Assembly (NCBI RefSeq): GCF_009026145.1
Contig: NZ_WBUE01000014.1
Span: 1 to 64,000 of the forward strand
Reading direction: 5' to 3'
DNA length: 64,000 bases
Source of the DNA: Hyphomicrobium sp.
GTDB taxonomy: Bacteria > Pseudomonadota > Alphaproteobacteria > Rhizobiales > Hyphomicrobiaceae
Of the stretch, positions 41,185-53,877 are shown in pieces (position 1 is the stretch's first letter; each line of letters opens with the position of its first letter). Made by a program: the position numbers and the translations under genes. The notes beneath the pieces are model-generated. The model ran no database searches. It saw only the letters and a list, made by a program, of their open reading frames with translations, and was not told the origin of the DNA.

Positions 41185-42852
41185 TCAGTCAATATAGTGG
41201 CGGTGGCGCCGATAGGTAAGCCGCCCGGGATGGTGCTTGTGCGGGCGCACGCGATAAGGGCGCCCGGCATAGACGCGCACGGGTGCATAGACGTGCCGGA
41301 CGCGGTGGGTCCTGTGCGGCTTGGCGAATACGCGACCGCAGCGGCACGCACAGTGGCGCTCCACGTACAGGAGGTCGACCGGCTGGAGGAAGCGCTTGCG
41401 GACGTGCGCGTAGCCCCGGCGCGGTTTGCGATGCTTGTGGGCGTGGCGGCTCTTGTGCCGGTAGGCGTACGCCTTCTTCTTGCTGGCGCGTGACTTGGCG
41501 ACCGAGCGTTTCGCCACCTTCTTCTTTGCGGTCGGCGGCGGCGGTGCCTCGGCCACCACCGTTTCCTCGCGCGCCTTGGGCGTGGCGTCACGCGACGCCG
41601 ACGGTGCCGCGGGCCTCTCTCCCTCGGAGGTTGCGGGCGCCACCGCTACGGCGGAGTTCTCCTTGGCGATCGGCAGCGGAGGCTGCGCGGCCGCGCTCGG
41701 GGTTCCAGCTTCCCTCGCGCTCGGCGTGGGCGGCGGTGAGGGCTGCGACGCAGTGGGAGCCGGCGCCGTTGGCGCCTTGGCGATCTCGGCGCGCGCTGCT
41801 TCCTTAGCCCGCGCAGCCGCTTGCGAGCGGCGCGTTGCCTCGGCATCGATCTCGGCCTTGCGCTTGGCTTCGGCCTCGGCCTCCGCCACGGCCCTGCGCT
41901 CGGCGACATCGGCCTCCGCGGCCTGCCGCTTGGCCTCCTCGGCCTTGCGACTGGCTTCCGCCTCGGCGGCTCGCCGCTTTTCTTCTGCATCTGCCTTGCG
42001 GCGCGCCTCCGCGGCCTCCGCGATGAGCTTGGCACGTGCCTCGGCTTTGGCCTTGCGCTCGGCTTCGGCGACCGCCGCGCGGCGCTTCTCCTCATTCGCC
42101 CGACGCTGAGCGTCGGAAGCCTGCTCCTGCATGCGCCGCTTTGACTCCGCCTCCTCGGCTGCCCGCTTTGCCGCGGCGGCCGCGACTTCACGCTCGGCCG
42201 CGGCATCAGCCTCGCGCTTGGCCTCGGCTTCCTCGGCTGCGCGCTTGGCGGCGGCGGACCGGCGGCGTGCCTCCGCCTCGGCTTCTGCTTCGCGCTTGAT
42301 CTGCTCTTCGGCCGCGACCGGTGCGGTCTCGCTCGGCGCCGTTCCTGCCGCCGGCTCGCGCAGCGGTGTGACGATCTGGGTGCGGTAGGAGCGATTGGCA
42401 CGCGCCAGCCAATCGCGCGCCATCTCCATCAGGCCGCTCCAGCCACGGAGCTGCGGCGGCTCCGGTTCGGCGGCCGGGGGCGGCGATGACGGCACCGGTG
42501 TCGTCTCACCCGCGCGCTGCACGATGACCGTCCAGCCATCGGAGTTCTTGAGCTGCGCGATCACCACGTCGTCATAGGATTTTGCCGAGCGCGCCAACCA
42601 ATCCCAGACCGGCGCAAAGGTGCCTGCTTCGCCGTCGCGCCTATCCGTCGGTGCCTGCGGTGCCGCGCCTTGTGCCGTCTGCGGTTGCGTCTCGCCGGCG
42701 AGAATGTCGGTGAAGCGCTGCGAGGCGGCGCGCGCCAGATCCTCGGCCCGCTGGCGCAGTGCTGGCGCATCATGCGGCGGCTCATTGTCGGCCGCGACGG
42801 CGCCCTGCGCGCCGAGCATCGCCAGCACGAAGAGGGAACGCATACCCGTCAT
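41185..42852 (-). CDS. large periplasmic coiled-coil protein with a His/Arg-rich C-terminus
   Basis: 555 residues. Signal peptide at the start (RSLFVLAMLGAQGAVA). A short motif is duplicated: WDWLARSAKSYDDVVIAQLK (about 83-102) and ARDWLARANRSYRTQIVTPL (about 145-164). From about 185 to 355 runs an uninterrupted charged Ala/Glu/Lys/Arg helix with TolA-like repeats (AEAEAEAKRKAEIDAEATRR), then Pro/Ala linker, then a basic C-terminus of about 110 residues with many His, Arg and Tyr plus a HCACRCGR cluster. It may span the periplasm or bind metals, DNA or peptidoglycan at its end; no family is recognised. No partner gene is obvious beside the ABC exporter. Confidence 0.75.
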   Translation of the reverse strand: MTGMRSLFVLAMLGAQGAVAADNEPPHDAPALRQRAEDLARAASQRFTDILAGETQPQTAQGAAPQAPTDRRDGEAGTFAPVWDWLARSAKSYDDVVIAQLKNSDGWTVIVQRAGETTPVPSSPPPAAEPEPPQLRGWSGLMEMARDWLARANRSYRTQIVTPLREPAAGTAPSETAPVAAEEQIKREAEAEAEARRRSAAAKRAAEEAEAKREADAAAEREVAAAAAKRAAEEAESKRRMQEQASDAQRRANEEKRRAAVAEAERKAKAEARAKLIAEAAEARRKADAEEKRRAAEAEASRKAEEAKRQAAEADVAERRAVAEAEAEAKRKAEIDAEATRRSQAAARAKEAARAEIAKAPTAPAPTASQPSPPPTPSAREAGTPSAAAQPPLPIAKENSAVAVAPATSEGERPAAPSASRDATPKAREETVVAEAPPPPTAKKKVAKRSVAKSRASKKKAYAYRHKSRHAHKHRKPRRGYAHVRKRFLQPVDLLYVERHCACRCGRVFAKPHRTHRVRHVYAPVRVYAGRPYRVRPHKHHPGRLTYRRHRHYID

Positions 42853-43108
42853 CAGCGTTTTCCGCTCCCGTTGATCCTCGCCGGCATACGGCGGGATACC
42901 CGTTGTTTATGGCGGTTCTCTGAGACTGCCGCCTGCTACGGCACCCCATTAAGCACAACTCCGGCAGCGCGCCAAACCGACATCAAAAAATCGGATAACG
43001 GAGCGACCCTAGCCGCTGGCGTCCTTGGGCGGCGCTGTCACACGCCGCTGCCGATACCCATATTAGACATCCCCCATGGGGCAATTTGTTGAAACGACGG
43101 AAGTTTGA

Positions 43109-43741
43109 ATGAGCAAGAAGCGGTTGAACGGAAAGAAGAAGATCGCGGACGGCGCGCGCAACGTGTGCGTCTACTGCGGCTCGGGGCTGGGTCTCAACTC
43201 AACCTACAGGGAGGCGGCCCGAACGCTGGGTGAGGCGCTGGCGCGCAACGACATCGGCCTCGTCTACGGCGGCGGCAGCCTCGGCCTGATGGGTGAGGTG
43301 GCGCGCGCAACGCTCGAGCACGGTGGTCGCGTGACCGGGATCATCCCCGGCTTCCTCGTCGAGAAGGAAGCGATGATGCGCGACGTCGACGAGATCATCG
43401 TCACCGAGGACATGCACGAGCGCAAGCGGCTGATGTTCGACCGCTCGGACGCATTCGTGGCGCTGCCGGGTGGCGTCGGCACGCTCGAGGAGCTCGTCGA
43501 GCAGCTCACCTGGGTGCAGCTCGGCCGCCACACCAAGCCGGTCGTCGTCGCCAACATCGATCGCTTCTGGACACCTTTCCTCAGCCTGCTGACGCACATG
43601 AAGGCGGATACCTTCATCCGCCCTGGCCTCGACGTGCGTTTCACGGTGGTCGATGACGCCGGCAAGATCGTGCCGACGATCGTCGGCGCCTGGGAAAAGC
43701 GCCCGGCCCCGTCGGACGAGACGGTGCTGGCGAAGTTCTGA
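43109..43741 (+). CDS. LOG-family protein (nucleotide 5'-monophosphate phosphoribohydrolase type)
   Basis: 210 residues. The signature PGGVGTLEELVEQLTWVQLG (about 122-141) with upstream Arg-Lys in HERKRLMFDRSDAFVAL matches LOG proteins that release cytokinin bases from their nucleotides, and related PpnN enzymes that cleave purine or pyrimidine nucleotides. The Rossmann start VCVYCGSGLGLNSTYREAAR is typical. In bacteria outside plant symbioses the natural substrate is usually ordinary nucleotides. GGAAG seven bases before ATG. Converges on the DsbB-type gene 15 bases away. Confidence 0.88.
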   Translation: MSKKRLNGKKKIADGARNVCVYCGSGLGLNSTYREAARTLGEALARNDIGLVYGGGSLGLMGEVARATLEHGGRVTGIIPGFLVEKEAMMRDVDEIIVTEDMHERKRLMFDRSDAFVALPGGVGTLEELVEQLTWVQLGRHTKPVVVANIDRFWTPFLSLLTHMKADTFIRPGLDVRFTVVDDAGKIVPTIVGAWEKRPAPSDETVLAKF

Positions 43742-43756
43742 CGCCAGCCGGCCGCC

Positions 43757-44308
43757 TCAGTTGAGCAACTGGTAGCGAACCGGGTTCGCCGGGCAGCCCG
43801 AAAGACCGCACTCGGCCAGCGCGCTTGCCGCATTGAGCGCCGTGAGGGCAATGATCAGCCATACCGCCGCGTTCTCGAACGGGCCGCGCATGGAGGCGGT
43901 CTGCGACGGCGCAAACTGGCGGGCGAACATCAGCATCACACTGGCGGCGAGGATCGCTGCCACAAAGCCGAGGAACGCCCAGGTATAGAAGTGGTAGCCG
44001 AGCAAGGCGGAGCCGTAGCCGACATCTCCCGGCATGATGTGCAAGAGGATTTGCCGGGCGGCGATGGCGCCCCCCATCAGCGCCGCGATGACGACGAGCC
44101 CGTAGTATTGCGGCCTCGGGCCGTGGCGGATGTTGAGGATCGGGCCGACGGCGAGGGCCGTAAAAGCCACCCTCTGCAACAGACACAGGGGGCAGGGCAG
44201 CTCGTCGTAGGCGAGCTGCCAATAGAAGGCGACGAGTAGTACCACCGAGATGGCGTACAGCGCCAAAGCATTGAGGGTGATCGCCAGTTTCGGGCTCATA
44301 TCCACCAC
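43757..44308 (-). CDS. dsbB: DsbB-type disulfide-bond formation protein
   Basis: 183 residues from GTG 44308, five bases after GGGAG; an ATG at 44299 is the alternative. Four transmembrane segments. Cys39-Pro-Leu-Cys42 in ELPCPLCLLQR is the quinone-linked pair. The usual second pair in the second periplasmic loop is missing; two Cys instead lie at the far C-terminus (ECGLSGCPANP, about 167 and 172), which may serve that role. DsbB reoxidises DsbA. It follows the small DUF5993-type gene by nine bases. Confidence 0.88.
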   Translation of the reverse strand: MVDMSPKLAITLNALALYAISVVLLVAFYWQLAYDELPCPLCLLQRVAFTALAVGPILNIRHGPRPQYYGLVVIAALMGGAIAARQILLHIMPGDVGYGSALLGYHFYTWAFLGFVAAILAASVMLMFARQFAPSQTASMRGPFENAAVWLIIALTALNAASALAECGLSGCPANPVRYQLLN

Positions 44309-44317
44309 TACAGCTCC

Positions 44318-44476
44318 CTAGAACGACAGGGGCAGCGCATCGGTCGCGTGACGCAGATAGAGTGCGGCGGTAAACACCAGGCCGGCAAAGAACACGTAGG
44401 TCGCCGAGGGGGCCTCATGGCGCCATGCGAGCCACATGGCGAGGGCAAAATTGAAGAAGGCGATGAAGAATTCCAT
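44318..44476 (-). CDS. DUF5993-type small membrane protein
   Basis: 52 residues: MEFFIAFFNFALAMWLAWRH, a linker, then YVFFAGLVFTAALYLRHATD. Two membrane helices with almost no soluble domain, as in DUF5993 proteins, which I recall next to dsbB in alphaproteobacteria. Nine bases separate it from the DsbB-type gene, so the two should be co-transcribed. Its start is only 25 bases from the divergent M48-like start. The ribosome site is weak. Confidence 0.7.
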   Translation of the reverse strand: MEFFIAFFNFALAMWLAWRHEAPSATYVFFAGLVFTAALYLRHATDALPLSF

Positions 44477-44501
44477 GCTACGGCTCGCGGGTTAGGCTCT
44501 G

Positions 44502-45497
44502 ATGCCCGGCATGACAATGGAAGCGGAGCATAATCCGAGTCGGCCTATCGAGCGTGGTGCAGCTCTCGCCAACTACGCGCAGGCTGCCGTGCTGCTCGGC
44601 GGCTTCGGCGCGCTCACTGCCGGCGTCCTGTGGCCGGAGTTCGGGCGCGGCGCCCTGGCCATCGCCGTGCTGGCGGCCGCCGGCATCGTCGTGCTGGCGA
44701 CACGCATCGCCCCAAGCATGATGATGCTGATCTACGGCGCGCGCCCCTACCAGGCCGGGGACCTCGCTCAGTTCGACCACATCACGGCGGAGCTGGCGCG
44801 CCGTGCCGGCCTGCGCTATGCGCCGCGGCTCTACGTCGTACCGAGCATGCTGCTCAGCGCTTTCTCCGTCGGCTCCTCCCAGCGCTTCGCCACGGCCCTC
44901 ACCGAAGGACTGCTGCGCCGTCTGACCATGCGCGAGGTTGCGGCCGTGTTGGCGCGTGAGGTGGCGCACGCGCAACGCGGCGATCTCCTCGTGCTCGGCA
45001 TTGCCGACGTCGTCACACGCTGTGCGCAAGGCCTCTACTACATCGGCTTGGCGCTGGCTGCTCTCAACCTTCTGCGCGGCATCGGCGGCGGGGAGCCAGT
45101 GCCGTGGCTCAGCGTCGTGCTGTTGATCCTCGCACCGGCCTTGATGACGCTTCTGCAGCTCGCCCTGTCGCGCGCGCGCGAAATCGAAGTCGATCGGGCG
45201 GCGGCGCTGCTGACCGGCGATCCGCTCGGCGTCGCTTCCGCCATCTCGCGCCTCGACGCTTCGCCGGGCTCGCCACTCGAGGACCTCATCCCGCCGGTGC
45301 CGGCGCGCAAGGTGCCGCTGCCGTCGATGCTGCGCTTTGCCCCACCGCCGTCCGAGCGGCGCATCGCCCGACTCAACACCTTCCAGGCGCCGCCCATGCC
45401 GCCGCTCGACATCGCCGAAGGACCGCGCATCTCGCTCATCGGCGTCGGCCCCATCGAAATGCGGCCGCGCTATCGCTGGCCGGGCGTATGGTTCTAG
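44502..45497 (+). CDS. M48 (HtpX)-like membrane protein with a lost zinc ligand
   Basis: 331 residues. Two N-terminal membrane segments (AQAAVLLGGFGALTAGVLWP and GALAIAVLAAAGIVVLATRI) and two central ones frame the peptidase region. The zinc helix reads REVAAVLAREVAHAQRGDLL: canonical HExxH is here Arg152-Glu153-Val-Ala-His156, so the first His is Arg. The third-ligand Glu and the Asp of the downstream motif (SRAREIEVDRAAAL) are kept. Catalysis is therefore doubtful; it may be an inactive HtpX-like protein. The C-terminus (about 280-331) is Pro-rich. It lies 83 bases upstream of the MeaB gene. Confidence 0.78.
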   Translation: MPGMTMEAEHNPSRPIERGAALANYAQAAVLLGGFGALTAGVLWPEFGRGALAIAVLAAAGIVVLATRIAPSMMMLIYGARPYQAGDLAQFDHITAELARRAGLRYAPRLYVVPSMLLSAFSVGSSQRFATALTEGLLRRLTMREVAAVLAREVAHAQRGDLLVLGIADVVTRCAQGLYYIGLALAALNLLRGIGGGEPVPWLSVVLLILAPALMTLLQLALSRAREIEVDRAAALLTGDPLGVASAISRLDASPGSPLEDLIPPVPARKVPLPSMLRFAPPPSERRIARLNTFQAPPMPPLDIAEGPRISLIGVGPIEMRPRYRWPGVWF

Positions 45498-45579
45498 CGA
45501 CGGCAGTAGCTGTGGTTCCAGGGGACGAGGCAGCAGGCCGCGCTTGCGCGCCCTGGCCGTTTACGCGTATCAGCCGGTG

Positions 45580-46554
45580 ATGGCTGAGACGACGACCTCT
45601 GGGGCCAGGGAGCGCATCGAGACCGATGCTCAGGCCACGGCCCTCGTGCACAAGATGCGCGCCGGCGAGCGGCGCGCCACCGCGTTGGTAATTACCGAGC
45701 TGGAGCGGCTTTCGACGGCGGCGCCGATCCTGTTGCGCGCCATGCAGCCCTACCTCGGGCACGCGTTGGTCGTCGGCTTCACTGGGCCGCCCGGCGCCGG
45801 CAAGTCGACGCTCGTCAACGCCGTGATCGCCGAGCTGCGCGGCACGGGCAAGAGCGTCGGCGTCATCGCCGTCGATCCCTCGAGCCCGGTCTCGGGTGGC
45901 GCCATCCTCGGCGACCGCATCCGCATGACGGCGGCGCTCGACGACGACGGCGTTTTCGTGCGCTCGCTGGCGAGCCGCGGCTACCTGGGTGGACTGTCGC
46001 CGGCCGCCGTCCGCGTCATCGACGCGCTCGACGCGGCAGGCCGCGACGTCATTCTTCTCGAGACGGTCGGCACTGGACAGAGCGAGATCGACGTCGCCGA
46101 GGTGGCCGATGTGCGCGTCGTCATTTCCGCGCCCGGACTGGGCGACGACATCCAGGCGATGAAGTCGGGCTTGCTCGAGATCGCCGACATCATGGTGGTC
46201 AACAAAGGCGACCGCCCCGGGGCCGAACAGACGCTGCAGCAGCTCGTCGGGGCGCTGTCGATCCGCGCCATGCGGCGTCATTCCGTGCCCGTCCTCAAGA
46301 CGACGGCGACGACCGGCGAAGGCGTGCAGCAGCTCGTCGCGGCCGTCTCCACGATGGGGCGCGAGCTTGAGACTGCCGGCCCGCTGGCGCGACGGCGGCG
46401 GCGGGCGCGCTACCTCATTGCCCGTGCCGCCTCCGACCTCGTTGCAGAGCGCGTGCGCGCCGGTGGCCCCACAGCGCTCGACACCCTCGCCGACCAGGTG
46501 CTCGCCGGCGCCATCGGCCCGGAGGAAGCGGCGCGGCGCCTGCTGGACAAGTGA
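45580..46554 (+). CDS. meaB: methylmalonyl-CoA mutase-associated GTPase MeaB (ArgK type)
   Basis: 324 residues. G1 GFTGPPGAGKSTLVNAVIAE (about 62-81), Mg region SSPVSGGAILGDRIRM, ETVGTGQSEIDVAEVADVRV, and G4 VNKGD are all present, followed by the C-terminal dimerisation arm. MeaB protects and helps reactivate the adenosylcobalamin enzyme methylmalonyl-CoA mutase. No mutase gene is in the window, so the partner must be elsewhere. A weak GGTG precedes ATG 45580. A hairpin at 46570 ends the unit. Confidence 0.92.
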   Translation: MAETTTSGARERIETDAQATALVHKMRAGERRATALVITELERLSTAAPILLRAMQPYLGHALVVGFTGPPGAGKSTLVNAVIAELRGTGKSVGVIAVDPSSPVSGGAILGDRIRMTAALDDDGVFVRSLASRGYLGGLSPAAVRVIDALDAAGRDVILLETVGTGQSEIDVAEVADVRVVISAPGLGDDIQAMKSGLLEIADIMVVNKGDRPGAEQTLQQLVGALSIRAMRRHSVPVLKTTATTGEGVQQLVAAVSTMGRELETAGPLARRRRRARYLIARAASDLVAERVRAGGPTALDTLADQVLAGAIGPEEAARRLLDK

Positions 46555-46569
46555 GGGCCGAGATAGAAA

Positions 46570-46590
46570 GGGCGCCCGTCGGGGGCGCCC
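46570..46590. terminator. hairpin shared by convergent genes
   Basis: GGGCGCCC (46570-46577) and GGGCGCCC (46583-46590), a perfect 8-bp stem with a GTCGG loop. Read on the minus strand it is followed by TTTCT, so it probably terminates the 46625-46900 gene and, less well, meaB. Confidence 0.65.
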
Positions 46591-46624
46591 TCCTGACCAC
46601 GCACCGCCAAGTTGAGTGCAGCAA

Positions 46625-46900
46625 TCAATCGTCCGGCGTATCGGTGTCAGCGTCGCCGAAACCCGAGGGGCTGAGCACATAGTATCCGTCGCGGACGTCG
46701 TAGATGCCGTCAGGGCGATAGATCCGCACCTGAGCACGCGAGCCATAGTTGATCGAGGAATCTTTCGGCATCGACATGCCCGAAGCGGTCGCCGGCGCCG
46801 CGCCAGGCTCGTTTGTGGGCAAATTGCGCGCGACGGACGTGGTCGCAGAACCGCCGAGTGCGAGAACAGTCGCGATCGCAAAGATGGCGTTGGTGTTCAT
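46625..46900 (-). CDS. small secreted protein
   Basis: 91 residues from ATG 46900 with GAAGG upstream. A signal peptide (NAIFAIATVLALGGSATTSVA) is followed by a short mature part with no Cys, several Asn/Ser and a C-terminal acidic tail (GFGDADTDTPDD). The central RAQVRIYRPDGIYDVRDGYY with Tyr and Asp repeats resembles a strand pair. Function unknown. It is divergent from the POT transporter gene across 188 bases. Confidence 0.6.
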   Translation of the reverse strand: MNTNAIFAIATVLALGGSATTSVARNLPTNEPGAAPATASGMSMPKDSSINYGSRAQVRIYRPDGIYDVRDGYYVLSPSGFGDADTDTPDD

Positions 46901-47088
46901 CCTGGGTGACCTTCCTTCAGATGCGCCGTAGGGAATCGCACCTGTTCCATCGGAGGAGTTGGTGGCGAGATTGCCGCGTATTGCGCTCAGCCTGCGCCCG
47001 ATCCGTTGGTGTCCAGTAAAAGAACTTGTAGCTATTGTGCCCATTGCGGAACGTTGCTGAACCAAGCAGGCGGGGCAAACGACAAAGA

Positions 47089-48582
<1,494 letters not shown>

Positions 48583-48590
48583 GAGGCCGC

Positions 48591-49861
48591 CTAGGCTGCG
48601 CCGCGGTCCATCCCGTGCGAGCGCGCAATCTGCCAGCGCGCGAGGCCGATGAATGCCGCCAGCGCAACGCCCGCGAAGACCGCCCCGGCGATAAAGGTCA
48701 TCGCCGGCCCACCGACATCCCACAGCACGCCGGCGATAACGCTCGATAGCAGCGTGGCGATGCCCGCCGCGAGGTTGAAGAGGCCAAAAGCGGTTCCGCG
48801 CAGGTCTGCCGGCGCCGTATCGGCGATGAGCGTCGCGATCAGCCCCTGCGTGAAGCCCATGTGCAGCCCCCAGACGATAGTGCCGATGAAAACGAGAGGC
48901 AGCGACGTCGCCGCCGCGAGCAGGAGATCGGCAATCATGAGCAGCGCGATACCTGCCACCATCACGCCGTTGCGGCCGATGCGGTCGGAGGCGGCGCCGG
49001 CGGGATAGGCGGAGAAGGCGTAGGCGATGTTCATGACGACAAGGATCGACGGGATCAGTGCCGCCCCGAGACCGACATTTTGCGCCCTGAGCAGAAGGAA
49101 TGCCTCGCTGAACCGGGCCAACGTCAGCAGCGTTCCCGCCGCCACTACTGCCCAGAAAGCGGCGGAGAGGTTCTTTGCGTCGCGCCAGTGCAGGCGCTTG
49201 GCCCCGTTCTCCACCTGCGTGCGCGGTGCATCGCCGACGCCGAAGACGATGAGGCCGAGCGAGGCGAAGGCAGGAATGACTGCGACCCAGAAGACGAGCG
49301 TGAAGTTGTCGCCCGTCAGCATCATGAGGGCGATGGCGATCAGCGGTCCAAGAAAAGCGCCGACGGTGTCGAGCGCCTGGCGCAGGCCAAAGCTAGCGCC
49401 GCGCAGCGGCGCCGGGGTGAGGTCGGCGACGAGCGCGTCGCGCGGCGCGCCGCGGATGCCCTTGCCGACGCGATCGATGAACCGGGCCGCGACGAGCCAG
49501 CCGACGCTGTTGGCGAGCGGAAAGATCGGCTTGGTGAAGGCCGCCAAGCCATAACCGATCGCCGCCAGCAGCTTGCGCCGCCCGAGCCAGTCGGAAAGCG
49601 CCCCGGAGAAGATCCTGGTGATCAGCGCCGCCGCCTCGGCGATGCCCTCGATGAACCCGACGGTGAGCGCCGAGGTGCCGAGCACGACGACGAGATAGAT
49701 CGGCAACAATGCATGGATCATCTCCGAGGAGACGTCCATGAGCAGGCTGACGAGGCCCAGGACCCACACGCCGCGCGGGATCGCCCGCAGACCGCTCTGC
49801 GCCGGTTCGATGGCAAACCTCCTGGCGCTCCCCGTCAGAAGCCCGGGCGGCGCTCTCTTCC

Positions 49862-49865
<4 letters not shown>
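48591..49865 (-). CDS. major facilitator superfamily transporter
   Basis: 424 residues, 12 membrane segments. The loop motif FSGALSDWLGRRKLLAAIGY (between helices 2 and 3) is the MFS A motif; KGIRGAPRDALVADLTPAPL is another conserved loop. Not an obvious drug-efflux pattern; substrate unknown. It starts with GTG 49865 inside GTGA, so the start overlaps the cimA stop by four bases: translationally coupled with the citramalate synthase gene. It is the last gene of the cysS operon. Confidence 0.85.
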
Positions 49866-51472
<1,607 letters not shown>

Positions 51473-51479
51473 CACTGAC

Positions 51480-51602
51480 TCACACGTATCCGAAGCTGCG
51501 CGCCGCCACCCAGATGGCGAAGGCGGCGATGCCGATCTTCACCAGCACGTAGAACAGCCAGTGGCGCGGTTCCGGTGTGTCCTTGTGCCAATCCTCGCTC
51601 AT
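51480..51602 (-). CDS. 40-residue single-pass membrane protein
   Basis: [20 protein letters not shown] then a hydrophobic helix VKIGIAAFAIWVAARSFGYV. ATG 51602 is inside ATGA: the GFA gene stops there, so start and stop overlap by four bases. AAGGAC lies nine bases upstream. It is translationally coupled on both sides. No family known; a conserved small protein beside GFA and cimA is likely. Confidence 0.7.
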   Translation of the reverse strand: MSEDWHKDTPEPRHWLFYVLVKIGIAAFAIWVAARSFGYV

Positions 51603-52095
51603 GCCTTGCGTCCTTCCGGGGGCCAGACCTCGGTGTCGTGGTCGGGGTGCTGATAGGAGACCACCGAGGCGAGATAAGTTGCATACTCCGGATCGGACGC
51701 AGGCTCGCGCACCGCGATGGCGTCGAGCCGCCACAGCCAAGGGTATTGCTCGTCCATCGCCATCTGCACCACGGGTTCGATCTTGGCCGCCTCGTCGAAC
51801 GAAGCGACGGTCACATCCAGCCAGTCCTTGAACTCCCATGTCAGCGGCGTGCCGCACTTCTCGCAGAAGCCGCGGCGCGCGACGTTGGAGGAGACAAAGT
51901 GCATGGGCGCTCCGCGCGTCCACTTCAGCTTGGCGTAGTCGACGCGCACGTAAAGCCCGAAGGCGCCGCCGGTCGCCTTCTGGCACATGCGGCAGTAGCA
52001 GACGCTCGGCTCGCCCAAGGGTCCTTCCACCTTGAAACGCACGGCGCCGCACTGGCAGCCGCCGCTCCACTCGCGTGCCTCAGCCTGCTCTGCTG

Positions 52096-52099
<4 letters not shown>
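51599..52099 (-). CDS. GFA-family (glutathione-dependent formaldehyde-activating-like) zinc protein
   Basis: 166 residues. Zinc-binding Cys groups: [12 protein letters not shown] (about 15-22), [14 protein letters not shown] (about 33-41), and [12 protein letters not shown] (about 78-83). The family is named for enzymes that condense glutathione and formaldehyde, though many members do something else and formaldehyde activation is debated. Its start overlaps the cysS stop by four bases (ATGA); likewise its stop and the next gene. The glutathione link fits the gor gene 10 kb away only loosely. Confidence 0.85.
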
Positions 52100-53514
<1,415 letters not shown>

Positions 53515-53877
53515 GACGGTCCCTAGGTCCCCGGGAGCCGCTGGCGGGGCGTTTTCTCTGTCTCAGGATTTGGGCAAAGAAGCGCGCCGCGCGCCAGCGG
53601 TGATTGCTAGCTCGAAATAATGATAATGCCGCACAGATTGACGGCGTGTGTGGGCAGCTTGCGCTTCATGGCCGCCGTTATGCGCAAACTCGGCTTCACT
53701 CGTCAAGCGAGCACCGAGTTAACTTGGCCCTTGGCTTTGGTTTTCCGCGGGATAGCGCGACCAGTCGCCCCAATTGCTCCGCATTGACCCCCTAGCCCAT
53801 GGTGTCCATAGTTGCACCGCACCAGCCAAGCAAAGGGTCCGGTGGTGGCAGGGGCCCACGGCAGGACAGAATTGACA
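53515..53877. other. intergenic stretch with no gene seen
   Basis: 363 bases between the divergent cysS and DUF2865 genes. The composition falls in AT-rich patches (ATAATGATAATG near 53619). I see no clear hairpin plus T-run, no tRNA and no credible open frame. Promoters for both genes probably lie here. Confidence 0.4.
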
